Source: UTCHB3 sp964371075 | GTDB lineage: Bacteria; Bacteroidota; Ignavibacteria; Ignavibacteriales; Ignavibacteriaceae | Assembly (NCBI GenBank): GCA_964371075.1 | Contig: CAYJKN010000003.1 | Span: 124,001-188,000 of the forward strand | Reading direction: 5' to 3' | Length of the DNA stretch: 64,000 nt | Part shown: piece by piece, positions 52,944-62,333 of the stretch | Position numbering within the stretch: position 1 is the stretch's first letter | Layout: each line of letters starts with the position of its first letter | Program-made: the position numbers and the translations under genes | The notes under the pieces: model-generated | The model's input: the letters and a program-made list of their open reading frames with translations, nothing else | Databases searched by the model: none | Told to the model about the DNA's origin: nothing

Positions 52944-55900
52944 CTATCTAATAATACTTAACTTGCCAAGTACCGATTTTGATTCACCACCTGTTACGGG
53001 TTTCACAATCAGTTTGTAAAGGTAAGTACCGTTTGCCGCGAGATCGCCATCATCATCACGGCCATCCCACTCAATACGCACAAACCGGTCATTAACCCAT
53101 TTGGCGTCTATTTCTTTGATTTTTCTTCCGGCAATCGTATAAATCAAAATTCTGACATCGATCTGTCCGGGAATATTATGTTGAAATGTAAAAAATGTGT
53201 TTGATGTAAATGGATTGGGATAATTCATCACATATTCAACGGCTGTTCCCCCACCGGAAACAACTTTAAACTCTGTTTGTGCTGTGGATGCATTATTAAA
53301 TACATCCCATCCCTTAATGCTGATATTATAAATACCTGCTGCCAGATCCGAAAATTTGTAATTCACTTTCCCGCTTTTTCCACCTGAGTTAAGATCACCT
53401 GTGAAAAAATTTGTAAGATCAATCGGATTTAGATCGTTACCATTCAAAATGGCTTCAATCTTGTGCCCAACCCCAAGTCCGGTTGTGTTTAATCCTGTCT
53501 GATCTGAAAGTGAAACAACCAATGTTGTGTTCGGGTTCACCAAATAGGCATTTTCATATTGTGCATCATCAAATGTAATTTCGATTACGGGACCTTTTCC
53601 ATCATTAATGACAGATTGATCAACACCACCAATTGTGATATTATCAGTGTATGCCAGACCGTCTTTTTCACTGTTAAAAAAGTAAAAAACAATTTTCCCT
53701 TTTTGGTTGTCATAAGAAATGTCTTTTGGAACCACAAAATCCGTTGCAAATTTACCGGCAATCACTGAAACTCTGCCTCGGAATATCAATCCTCCGGGTA
53801 CCTTCATACTGACATTTGATCCTATTTCAGGCAATGGTAATGTAGTTTCTGCATCATAAACTGTTAACAACCCCTCACCATTAAAATCTGTCCAATTTGT
53901 GCCATCAGCTTTTTTAACTGTTCCCGCTATCTTTATACTGTTTAAGGCTTTAACAGGAATAACCTGCAGTGCCGGATCAATACCGTTTACTGAATCAATT
54001 TTCGCAGGATATTGAGGTAAAGCAAGCCTAAGAGCAGGATCACAAAAGAGATGAAACTTTTGATCATTTGGCGTAATAAATTTCATTTTGGTGCTGAGAT
54101 ATGCAGCTCCGATTCTTCGCGGAAGATTTTCCGTATCCCTGATATTACTCATTAATTGAGTATAAAAGTCATCGTTTAACACAGTATTCTGCTCAGAAAA
54201 AACCGGTCTTACAGCAGTGAAAACCCCAATTGATCCCGAATTAGGAAGAAAAAGCAGGTCTTCAGTAGAACTTTGCACTTCTGTTCTGTCATAATATCCA
54301 AAATCACAGGTTGCAGCTGTCAGGAAAAAATATCTGCTGTTACGCAATTGTGGGATGGTTGAACTTTTTACAAAAACCTGTTCGTGAGCCCAAAGTTCGG
54401 GACTTCCGTGACCAATATAGTTTAATAAAACAGTTCCGTCATTTATTGCATTTACAATTGCTGAATTAACATCGGGTTTTCTTCTACCCAGACTTGTCTG
54501 AACCGTAGGATAATTAATTAGATATATCTTTTTTTGTTCGTACTGTTTTGGAATTACAGTCTGTGCAAGTCGCTCAGATTGTTCAGTGTTTCTTGCAAGA
54601 TCAATGCCCTGGGAAGTCAAATTATCATCTGCAACAAGAGTTACAAGATTTTTCCAGGCATTTTTATCGGTGCTTAGTTCGTAAGCAATTATTTTATTTA
54701 AATAATCGTTCGCCTGTTTTTCCGACTGAATGGCAACTCTACCGATCGCAATATCAACTTTTTTGTCGTTTTTGTCTATCGAAGCAAAAAAATCATCTGT
54801 TGGATAAGCGTCAATTTCATCAAGGAACTCTCTTGTCTGCCAAGTGGTGACAAAATTTTTGTTTTTTCCCTCGATATTTTTGAAGTCGTAATCTCCATCA
54901 CCCCAAAGGAAAACGAATTCAGGTTTTATTTGCCAGTTCTCAAAAGCATATTTGATAAAATCTCGTAAGCCTGAAGGATCAAGTGAACCACAATTAAATT
55001 CATTCATGATCTCTTCTACGAAGTATATTTTTACAGAAATTGGATCAGTTAAGTTCCCCTCTCTGTGATTTTTATATCTTGTGGCAGATTCCTTAAAATC
55101 TTTACTGGTTATCAGGATTAATTTTGCACCACTAAGATCACCTCTGATATTCTGGTTTGCAACAGCAACCGCGTTAATTGGGGTTTTAAACTGTTCACCA
55201 CAATATGCGTAGTAACGACTTACAAAATTTGGTTTTTCATACATCCTGAAACGAAATTCACTGCCACTCTGCATCACGGGATTTGTAATCAGTTTTACAT
55301 CTGCATGATCTGTAATATCGTAAACTGAAATGGTGGTATTCGAAAAATTACTCAACCTGTATTCATAAAGCGAATCAGGGCCGGTAGTACCGGCAAGTTT
55401 TGGAGAGAAGAAAAGTAATACATCATTATATGCTTTAAGATAACGGTCAAATGTTATCTCATAAAAATCAAGATAACCATAAGAAGTGCTGTTTGTAGCT
55501 CCAAATGTGAACCTGAGTACACTTCTCTCATCTGGGTAACCCACATTGGTTGAAAGGTTTCTTACACTATCCATTCTACCGTAGGAATATGGATCGGACC
55601 CAATACCTTGCATACTGCTCTGACGAAGCACATTTCCATTCTGTTCGATGGTAAGTGTAATTCTGTCGGTTGATCTGTTTACAAACCAATAACGGTAATA
55701 TGAAATAGAACCGGGAACAACCCCCTCAAGTTTTTTCTGATAAACACGGGTTTTTGTTGTTTGCGAAAATTCATCGCCGACAAAATATCTTCCACTTTGT
55801 CCAACATTTATTTTGTCTTCATCATGGAATTCAAAAGCCTGGGAAGTTTCTAAAATATTGGTCGTTGGATCAGAAGATGCCTGTTTGGTTGTGGTTCTTT

Positions 55901-56933
55901 TTCCGTTGACTCCCCCTGTTGTAATCCAGTAATAGTTTTTTGCCGAGTAAACATTCTGATTTCTCATCATTTGTCTTCCCAGTGTATCATAATACCAGAA
56001 AGCGGGTCCTCTTCCGTAAAAAGTTATAAAGTCGCCGGCATCAAATTTTCCGTCATCTTCACCAGAAATGGTAATTGCAATCTCCTGAAGATCATCCGGA
56101 CGTGGCATGAGAACATTCTCTGAGAGAACATATCCGCCATTATTGTAAATTTTAATCGTTTTAGGATTAACGGTGGCGGCATCTATGCCATAATACTGCA
56201 ATTGATCCCGGGTAATTTTATAAAATCCCTCTTCAGGTGCCTCAAAACGGTACCATTTCCCGGAGGAAAGCACAGTATTACCAATCGCCGAGCCTTTTTT
56301 GAGAGAATTATCGCCAATTTTAATCCAGTTTTTTGCAGCATCATAATTGAGCACAATATCTTTTAACAATTGATCTTCACGATAACTACCCCGACTCACA
56401 CCATTAAATGAAAACTTAAGTGTGACGGAAGTAAGAAGTTTGATCCTTCCATTCTCGGGAATTACATTATTGATGTAAAAATCCTGAACGTTTAATCCCC
56501 TGACAATACCGAACTCTCCAAAAGAGACAGGTTCAACTGTAACAGGGCCGTTGGTCATTTCTTTGTAAGTATAAACAGGATCACGGGAATTATCAAACGA
56601 AATTGTAGGAATTGGAAGAAGTTTACCGGAAATAAATGTGTGTGTTTCAGAAATAACCTCAACAGTAACTCCATTTTCAGATGGAACTCCAAGTGAAATC
56701 ATCTTTGATCGCGTCATTGGGTTGCCGGGAGCCAGCGAAGGATTTAACAAAGCACCGGTAAAGTAAACATCGCGGTAAGAACTACCTGCGACCACACGAA
56801 GTGAGGTATCGGTATAATTTGGCGTAAAACGCACCAGACATGAATTCATATCCGATTGAATTACAACAAGGTCACTCTGAGAGAAAACGACGAGGGTCAG
56901 AGCAATTAATAATAACGAGATTCTTTTGAGCAT
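52944..56933 (-). CDS. porU: Type IX secretion system sortase PorU (C25 peptidase)
   Basis: A 1329-residue PorU. After a signal peptide and about 600 residues of N-terminal beta domains comes a gingipain-type C25 catalytic domain (about 600-960). Its His842 lies in NYIGHGSPELW and nucleophile Cys876 in TAATCDFGYYDR; FVFLWGDGDYDF and the DDFFASID block support the family. PorU cleaves the sorting domain of T9SS cargo and attaches the cargo to A-LPS. It ends with its own sorting-like domain (NYPNPFTSN, then GTYLYKLIV), which in PorU is retained to bind PorV. porV follows after 34 bases. Confidence 0.92.
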   Translation of the reverse strand: MLKRISLLLIALTLVVFSQSDLVVIQSDMNSCLVRFTPNYTDTSLRVVAGSSYRDVYFTGALLNPSLAPGNPMTRSKMISLGVPSENGVTVEVISETHTFISGKLLPIPTISFDNSRDPVYTYKEMTNGPVTVEPVSFGEFGIVRGLNVQDFYINNVIPENGRIKLLTSVTLKFSFNGVSRGSYREDQLLKDIVLNYDAAKNWIKIGDNSLKKGSAIGNTVLSSGKWYRFEAPEEGFYKITRDQLQYYGIDAATVNPKTIKIYNNGGYVLSENVLMPRPDDLQEIAITISGEDDGKFDAGDFITFYGRGPAFWYYDTLGRQMMRNQNVYSAKNYYWITTGGVNGKRTTTKQASSDPTTNILETSQAFEFHDEDKINVGQSGRYFVGDEFSQTTKTRVYQKKLEGVVPGSISYYRYWFVNRSTDRITLTIEQNGNVLRQSSMQGIGSDPYSYGRMDSVRNLSTNVGYPDERSVLRFTFGATNSTSYGYLDFYEITFDRYLKAYNDVLLFFSPKLAGTTGPDSLYEYRLSNFSNTTISVYDITDHADVKLITNPVMQSGSEFRFRMYEKPNFVSRYYAYCGEQFKTPINAVAVANQNIRGDLSGAKLILITSKDFKESATRYKNHREGNLTDPISVKIYFVEEIMNEFNCGSLDPSGLRDFIKYAFENWQIKPEFVFLWGDGDYDFKNIEGKNKNFVTTWQTREFLDEIDAYPTDDFFASIDKNDKKVDIAIGRVAIQSEKQANDYLNKIIAYELSTDKNAWKNLVTLVADDNLTSQGIDLARNTEQSERLAQTVIPKQYEQKKIYLINYPTVQTSLGRRKPDVNSAIVNAINDGTVLLNYIGHGSPELWAHEQVFVKSSTIPQLRNSRYFFLTAATCDFGYYDRTEVQSSTEDLLFLPNSGSIGVFTAVRPVFSEQNTVLNDDFYTQLMSNIRDTENLPRRIGAAYLSTKMKFITPNDQKFHLFCDPALRLALPQYPAKIDSVNGIDPALQVIPVKALNSIKIAGTVKKADGTNWTDFNGEGLLTVYDAETTLPLPEIGSNVSMKVPGGLIFRGRVSVIAGKFATDFVVPKDISYDNQKGKIVFYFFNSEKDGLAYTDNITIGGVDQSVINDGKGPVIEITFDDAQYENAYLVNPNTTLVVSLSDQTGLNTTGLGVGHKIEAILNGNDLNPIDLTNFFTGDLNSGGKSGKVNYKFSDLAAGIYNISIKGWDVFNNASTAQTEFKVVSGGGTAVEYVMNYPNPFTSNTFFTFQHNIPGQIDVRILIYTIAGRKIKEIDAKWVNDRFVRIEWDGRDDDGDLAANGTYLYKLIVKPVTGGESKSVLGKLSIIR

Positions 56934-57161
56934 ACTTGCCGGTTTATTGGATGTTACTTACAAACTGTGTAAACTTAGTATAAAAATCTCGTATAATTGC
57001 TCCATTTGTTTTTGGAAAGCTATGACTTAATTAATTAATTGTCAAGTCAAAAGACGGGTTTATTTTTCGGAAATGACACTCCCGAAACATTTTATATAAC
57101 AAGGTTTAAGATAAAAAATTTTGTTGAAACAAAACATGTTAAAATACGGGACTGATTTGGA

Positions 57162-57806
57162 TCACATATTGGTTGCCGATGGACACAAATCGTTCAGGAT
57201 ACATTTGTTACACACGGGTTTTCTTGCAAAACAGACATTTCTGCCGTGGGTGGCAAGCAGATGAGAGAATGAAACCCATTCTACTGGATCAAGTAATTCC
57301 TTCAATTCAGTTTCGATCTTTTCAGGGTCTGAAACTGCCACAAGTCCAAGCAAATTTGAGAGTCGTTTAACATGAGTGTCCACTGCAATCGCCGGTATTC
57401 CATAGGCATTTCCCACAACAACTGAGGCTGTTTTTCTTCCAACACCGGGAAGTTCACGGAGAATATCAAAATCCTTTGGCACCTCTCCCCCATATTGTGT
57501 CACAAGAATTTCAGAACAATTTTTGATACTCTTCGCTTTCTGTTTATAGAAACCGGTCGAAAATATCTCTTTTTCTATCTCTTCAAGTGTTGCGGATGAA
57601 AAATCCTGCGGGCTTTTAAATTTCTGAAAGAGGGTCTGAGTTACGATATTAACCCTTGCGTCTGTGCATTGAGCCGAAAGGATGGTTGCAACCAGAAGTT
57701 CAAACGGAGAATTAAAATTTAATGCAATTTCAACGTCAGGATATGTGGCTTTTAATCTTTTTGCCACTTCATTGGCTTGTGATTTTTTATCGATCTTGGT
57801 GGTCAA
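57162..57806 (-). CDS. nth: Endonuclease III (DNA glycosylase/AP lyase)
   Basis: A 214-residue HhH-GPD base-excision repair enzyme. Lys125 in the helix-hairpin-helix ELPGVGRKTASVV is the Schiff-base residue and Asp143 in AVDTHV the catalytic acid. The C-terminal iron-sulfur cluster is complete: Cys192, Cys199, Cys202 and Cys208 (C-x6-C-x2-C-x5-C). It excises oxidised pyrimidines. The start is a TTG at 57806, which gives the normal N-terminus and has no in-frame ATG alternative. It is divergent from the zincin gene across 60 bases. Confidence 0.96.
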   Translation of the reverse strand: MTTKIDKKSQANEVAKRLKATYPDVEIALNFNSPFELLVATILSAQCTDARVNIVTQTLFQKFKSPQDFSSATLEEIEKEIFSTGFYKQKAKSIKNCSEILVTQYGGEVPKDFDILRELPGVGRKTASVVVGNAYGIPAIAVDTHVKRLSNLLGLVAVSDPEKIETELKELLDPVEWVSFSHLLATHGRNVCFARKPVCNKCILNDLCPSATNM

Positions 57807-57866
57807 TTTTACTTCAATATTTTGTAAATTGGTGTTTTCAATTATATAATTAATCTATCTTATCGG

Positions 57867-58721
57867 ATGATTTTAGAGACATTTCTTAACGCCTCCAAAC
57901 TTACACTTATCCATGTAATTTTAATCTTTGGTCTGACGGGATTGATCACCGCAGCACTGTTTTTATTACAAAGGATGATCTGCATCTCCTTCAGCAAAAC
58001 CGCGGGATGGAAAGGTGTTTATATTACTGCATGGATAGGAACACCCGTTCATGAACTTGGACATGCCATTTTTTGTCTGATTTTCAGACATAAAATAAAT
58101 GAAGTTGCACTTTTTAAGCCCGATAAGGCTTCCGGTGTACTTGGATATGTTTCCCACAACTACAATCCCAAAAGCTTTTATCAGTCAATTGGCAATTTTT
58201 TTATAGGAATTGCCCCTCTTTTGGTTGGAAGTTTAATCCTCTATCTCCTGTTTGATACCTTTTTCCCCGATTTGGCAGCCGAGCCCGTGAAATCCAAATT
58301 TGAACTGGATAACTTCAACAACTCAACTATCAGTGTAATAAAAGAAGTTTATTCAAAAATCAGTGGAAATATCTCGATTGTCAGCGGTACATTGATAAAA
58401 CCAACAATCCTGTCAGTGATAATTCTTTATATAATGACATCCATTTCGGCACACATCGCTCCAAGTCACACCGATCTCAAAAATGCTTTGCCGGGTTTTG
58501 GATTGTTGGTTACTCTGATATTTATAATTAATCTGGTTTTGTCATTCCTGAAAATTAACTCCGCCGGTTATGTTGACTGGTTTACCACATTTCTCGGCAG
58601 AATGCACGGAATCCTCATATTTGGGCTCGCACTAACGATCCTGACTTTTATCCTGATCTATATTCCCCTCTTCATCTTTTATTTAATTAAAAGAAAAAAG
58701 TTACTCAATCCCTTTTATTGA
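57867..58721 (+). CDS. Putative membrane zinc metallopeptidase (HExxH, M50-like)
   Basis: A 284-residue integral membrane protein with five or six hydrophobic helices. The third (about residues 52-72) carries HELGH (His62, Glu63, His66), placing the zinc motif inside or at the edge of the membrane as in site-2 proteases. GVLGYVSH follows. A SISAHIAPSHTDLKNALPG segment near 192-210 could give the third ligand (Asp203), although it does not match the NxxPxxxLDG motif of classical S2P. No PDZ or CBS domain is present. A regulatory intramembrane protease is possible; substrates are unknown. Confidence 0.72.
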   Translation: MILETFLNASKLTLIHVILIFGLTGLITAALFLLQRMICISFSKTAGWKGVYITAWIGTPVHELGHAIFCLIFRHKINEVALFKPDKASGVLGYVSHNYNPKSFYQSIGNFFIGIAPLLVGSLILYLLFDTFFPDLAAEPVKSKFELDNFNNSTISVIKEVYSKISGNISIVSGTLIKPTILSVIILYIMTSISAHIAPSHTDLKNALPGFGLLVTLIFIINLVLSFLKINSAGYVDWFTTFLGRMHGILIFGLALTILTFILIYIPLFIFYLIKRKKLLNPFY

Positions 58722-58724
58722 TAA

Positions 58725-60005
58725 CTATAAAAGGGCCTCATAATGAGCTTTTATTGTCCTTTCAATGTCATCATCTGTAAGAGCAGTACTCAGGAACCAT
58801 GATTCAAACTGTGCGGGCGGAAGATATATTCCTCTGTCGAGCATACCATGAAAAAACTTTGCATACAATGTTGTATCAGATTTCATTGCTGATTCCAGAT
58901 CGTAAACAGGTTGTTCAGTAAAAAACATGCTTATCATCGAACCAATCCGGTTAATTCTATATTCTTTACCAAACTTTTCAAGATTTTCTCTAAAACCCGT
59001 CTCAAGTTTATCGGTTTTCTCTTCAAGCAGATCATAAATTCCGGGATTCTCTTTGATATGTGTTAAAGCTGCAAATCCCGCCGCCATCGCAAGAGGGTTT
59101 CCACTTAAAGTACCAGCCTGATATACGGGACCCATGGGTGCAAGTTTTTCCATAATTTCTCTTTTACCACCAAAAGCACCAACAGGAAGACCACCACCTA
59201 TGATTTTTCCAAAAGTTGTCATGTCAGGAGTGATTCCAAATACCTCTTGAGCCCCACCCTGTGCAAGACGGAAACCGGTCATCACTTCATCAAAAATGAA
59301 AACTATTCCCTCTTTTGTGCATAATTCCCGTAATCCATTCATAAAATCTTCAGTGGGAATTACAACCCCCATATTCCCAACCACAGGTTCAAGAATAAGA
59401 GCTGCGATTTCACCTTTGTTTTGTTTCACCAACTCAATAACACTGTCAAGATCGTTATATTTTGCAATCAGAGTGTCGTTTGCGGTTCCTTTTGTTACAC
59501 CGGGACTGTCAGGTTGTCCAAATGTTAAAGCTCCACTCCCCGCCTTAATCAGGAAAAAATCGGCGTGTCCGTGATAACATCCTTCAAATTTGATTATTTT
59601 TTCTCTGTTGGTATATCCCCTGGCTACTCTGACAGCGCTCATAGTGGCTTCTGTTCCCGAGTTAACCATCCGTACCATCTCAATTGATGGAACCATTGAG
59701 GTGATAAGTTTCGCCATCTCCACTTCCATTTCAGTGGGAGCACCAAAACTGGAACCATTCTCCAAAGCTTTTAAAACAGCTTCTTTTATGAAAGGTGGGT
59801 TGTGACCAAAGATGTGTGGTCCCCAACTTCCGATATAGTCAATATATTCATTTCCGTCAACATCAAACAGTTTTGATCCTTCACCTCTTGCCATAAATAC
59901 AGGGTTTCCACCCACAGATTTAAAGGCTCTTACAGGTGAATTTACGCCACCGGGGATATATTTTTTACCTTCTTCAAAAAGCTTGATGCTTTTACTAATA
60001 TCCAT
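58725..60005 (-). CDS. hemL: Glutamate-1-semialdehyde 2,1-aminomutase
   Basis: A class III aminotransferase-fold PLP enzyme of 426 residues from the ATG at 60005; an in-frame TTG at 60017 would add four. YIPGGVNSPVRAF and MVNSGTEATMSAVR are diagnostic. The PLP lysine is in TTFGKIIGGGLPVGAFGG, preceded by IFDEVMTGFR. It makes 5-aminolevulinate from glutamate semialdehyde, so the C5 pathway is used; gltX and hemA are elsewhere. hemB lies 21 bases upstream on the same strand, giving successive heme steps. Confidence 0.95.
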   Translation of the reverse strand: MDISKSIKLFEEGKKYIPGGVNSPVRAFKSVGGNPVFMARGEGSKLFDVDGNEYIDYIGSWGPHIFGHNPPFIKEAVLKALENGSSFGAPTEMEVEMAKLITSMVPSIEMVRMVNSGTEATMSAVRVARGYTNREKIIKFEGCYHGHADFFLIKAGSGALTFGQPDSPGVTKGTANDTLIAKYNDLDSVIELVKQNKGEIAALILEPVVGNMGVVIPTEDFMNGLRELCTKEGIVFIFDEVMTGFRLAQGGAQEVFGITPDMTTFGKIIGGGLPVGAFGGKREIMEKLAPMGPVYQAGTLSGNPLAMAAGFAALTHIKENPGIYDLLEEKTDKLETGFRENLEKFGKEYRINRIGSMISMFFTEQPVYDLESAMKSDTTLYAKFFHGMLDRGIYLPPAQFESWFLSTALTDDDIERTIKAHYEALL

Positions 60006-60026
60006 TTTAATTCTCAATATTTAAAA

Positions 60027-61010
60027 TTATTTGTTTCTGTCCAGTACTTTAGCTGCTTCCATTGCAAAATAAGTGAGGATCATATCAGCTCCGGCTCTTT
60101 TTATTGCCACAAGCGATTCCATCATAACCCGTTCCTCATCTATCCAACCGAGTTTTCCGGCGGCTTTAATCATTGCATATTCACCCGATACCTGATATGC
60201 TGCAAGGGGCATCCCCGTGGCATCTTTTACTCTTCTGATGATATCCAAGTAGGCACCGGCGGGTTTAACCATAATTATATCTGCACCTTCTTCAACATCA
60301 CTCAACGCTTCTCTTATCGCTTCATCACCATTGGCAACATCCATTTGATGTGATCTTCTGTCACCAAATGCAGGAGCAGAATCAGCAGCATCTCTAAATG
60401 GTCCATAATATCCTGAAGCATACTTCACTGCATAACTGAGAACAGGGATGTTTTTAAATCCATTTTCGTCAAGTCCCTTACGGATAGCACCAATTCTTCC
60501 GTCCATCATATCAGAAGGAGCAATTACATCGGCACCTGCTTTTGCATGGGACACAGCTTCCTTTACAAGCAGATCAACTGTCTCATCATTTAAAATCTCT
60601 TCACCATTTAAAACTCCACAGTGACCGTGGGAAGTGTATTCACATAAACAGACATCTGTGATAACAAGAAGATTTTTAACTTCGGCTTTGATGGCACGAA
60701 TTGCTCTCTGAATGATTCCATCATCTGAATAAGCATCGGAGCCAACTTCATCTTTATGTTCGGGGATTCCAAATAAAATGACTGCAGGAATTCCCAAAGC
60801 TGCCACTTCTTTACACTCTTTTACCAGTTCATCTATTGAGAAATTAAAGACCCCGGGCATGGATCTGATTTCTTTCCTGATTCCCGTACCGGGAACAGCA
60901 AACATCGGATAAATAAAATCGTTTTTGGTAAGAAGTGTTTCTCGAACGAGGTCACGAACCAATGGGTTGTAGCGTAACCTGCGTAATCTTTTAATAGGAA
61001 AATCAGCCAT
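60027..61010 (-). CDS. hemB: Delta-aminolevulinic acid dehydratase (porphobilinogen synthase)
   Basis: A 327-residue HemB. The zinc site is the cysteine-rich type (DVCLCEYTSHGHCG), not the aspartate-rich magnesium type. The two Schiff-base lysines are in SYAVKYASGYYGPFRDA and IMVKPAGAYLDI. It condenses two 5-aminolevulinate molecules into porphobilinogen. A good AGGAGA site precedes the ATG. It leads the hemB-hemL pair and supports tetrapyrrole synthesis from the C5 pathway. Confidence 0.96.
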   Translation of the reverse strand: MADFPIKRLRRLRYNPLVRDLVRETLLTKNDFIYPMFAVPGTGIRKEIRSMPGVFNFSIDELVKECKEVAALGIPAVILFGIPEHKDEVGSDAYSDDGIIQRAIRAIKAEVKNLLVITDVCLCEYTSHGHCGVLNGEEILNDETVDLLVKEAVSHAKAGADVIAPSDMMDGRIGAIRKGLDENGFKNIPVLSYAVKYASGYYGPFRDAADSAPAFGDRRSHQMDVANGDEAIREALSDVEEGADIIMVKPAGAYLDIIRRVKDATGMPLAAYQVSGEYAMIKAAGKLGWIDEERVMMESLVAIKRAGADMILTYFAMEAAKVLDRNK

Positions 61011-61105
61011 TATGGTCTCCTGAGGGCAATATAATTCGAAAATTGTAAAATTTTAAACTTAAATTTACAACTATTAAAGGGGCTAAGAAAGTGAAATGAA
61101 TAGTA

Positions 61106-61618
61106 TCACTGAAAGAAAATTACTTTTTCCATTATGAGGTGTTCAACTTCGGTTTTGCCCATAATAAAGGGCTCTTTGCCAATCACTTCAAATCCTTGAT
61201 CTTTGTACCATTTGGCACTTTTTTCATTTTGTGTCATTACTCCAAGTGTGACTTTTTCAAATCTGTACTCGAGTGCAAATTCGCAGGCAAAATTGAGAAG
61301 TTGTTTCCCGATGCCTTTTCCCTGATGTGACGGGAGGACATATAACGAAATGATTGAAAAAATGTTATTGTCATCGTCCAGACGCAAGCGCATCCAACCT
61401 GAAAGGGCTCCGTCATCATAAACGAAACACTCTTCCCTGTCGGTTTTAAGCAACTCTTTCAACTTTACATCGCTATAATTTGCATCCAGATACCAGTCAA
61501 GGTCTTCCTTCGGAATGAAATCATAGGCAGCATACCATGTAGTGCGGAGTAATTCTCTAATCTCAACCAAATCTTTTTGTTCTGCTGATCTGATATTTAT
61601 ACTATTGTCGGGTGACAT
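61106..61618 (-). CDS. GNAT family N-acetyltransferase
   Basis: A 170-residue GNAT domain protein. Motif A is LPSHQGKGIGKQLLNFA with the acetyl-CoA pyrophosphate loop, and motif B is VTLGVMTQNEKSAKWYKDQGFEVIG. The N-terminal half has the usual variable acceptor region (IRELLRTTWYAAYDFIP). The substrate cannot be predicted. It lies 95 bases upstream of hemB on the same strand and is divergent from the DUF4287 gene. Length and motifs are complete. Confidence 0.87.
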   Translation of the reverse strand: MSPDNSINIRSAEQKDLVEIRELLRTTWYAAYDFIPKEDLDWYLDANYSDVKLKELLKTDREECFVYDDGALSGWMRLRLDDDNNIFSIISLYVLPSHQGKGIGKQLLNFACEFALEYRFEKVTLGVMTQNEKSAKWYKDQGFEVIGKEPFIMGKTEVEHLIMEKVIFFQ

Positions 61619-61711
61619 AATAATTCTTTATTTGAATAATTAAATACTTTTTTTCATTTTGCAATATATGAAATTCAATTTTATTAGAAAACTGACTAAC
61701 CCGGAGTTAAC

Positions 61712-62245
61712 ATGCAAGATGAATTCGTTTTAAAGACTGGAAAAACACTTGAGGAGTGGAGAAATATTATTTCTGCAAGTGGATTGCAGAAACATTTAGA
61801 GATTGTAAACTTCCTTAAGAGTGACCATGGGATCACTTACGGATTTGCGAACATGATCACTCACAAAGCCCGCGGCACCGATGCAGGGTCAGTTGAAGAT
61901 CAGTCGCAGCTTATCGACGATCAATATAAAGGGAAAGAAAATCTCTTCCCCATTTACGAAAAACTGATGGAAGTGATTTCTGGATTTGGAGACGACATTG
62001 AAGAAGCTCCCAAAAAAGCTTATGTAAGTGTCCGGAGAAAAAAACAGTTTGCAATCATCCAGCCAAGTGTTAAAACCCGCCTTGATTTGGGTCTGAATAT
62101 TAAAGGTGAAGAACCAACAGGTATCACCGAAAAAGCCGGTAGTTGGAATGCAATGTGTACCCACAGAATCAAAATCGGCGATATTTCTGAGTTAAATCAG
62201 GAAATTTTCGACTGGATCAAAAAAGCCTACGATCAGGCTGGATAA
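61712..62245 (+). CDS. DUF4287 / DUF5655 domain protein
   Basis: A 177-residue cytoplasmic protein. Residues 1-60 fit DUF4287 (TGKTLEEWRNIISASGLQKHLEIVNFLKSDHGITYGFANMITH). The rest fits DUF5655 (YEKLMEVISGF, then KKAYVSVRRKKQFAIIQPSVKTRLDLGLNI, resembling a small alpha-beta transport-type domain). The combination is widespread and uncharacterised. A GGAG site precedes the ATG by five bases. It stands alone, ended by a strong terminator. Confidence 0.82.
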   Translation: MQDEFVLKTGKTLEEWRNIISASGLQKHLEIVNFLKSDHGITYGFANMITHKARGTDAGSVEDQSQLIDDQYKGKENLFPIYEKLMEVISGFGDDIEEAPKKAYVSVRRKKQFAIIQPSVKTRLDLGLNIKGEEPTGITEKAGSWNAMCTHRIKIGDISELNQEIFDWIKKAYDQAG

Positions 62246-62254
62246 TTAGTTAAA

Positions 62255-62310
62255 ATAAAAAGCCCCGGCTATTTAATTTCCATGAAATTGGCTAAATTAG
62301 CCGGGGTTTT
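62255..62310. terminator. Rho-independent terminator between convergent genes
   Basis: A 9-bp stem CCCCGGCTA/TAGCCGGGG (62263-62271 with 62298-62306), AT-rich loop, with A-rich sequence on the left and TTTT on the right. It can serve both the DUF4287 gene (plus) and the beta-helix gene (minus). Confidence 0.85.
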
Positions 62311-62333
62311 AACCCAATGAAAAAAGCCAATTT

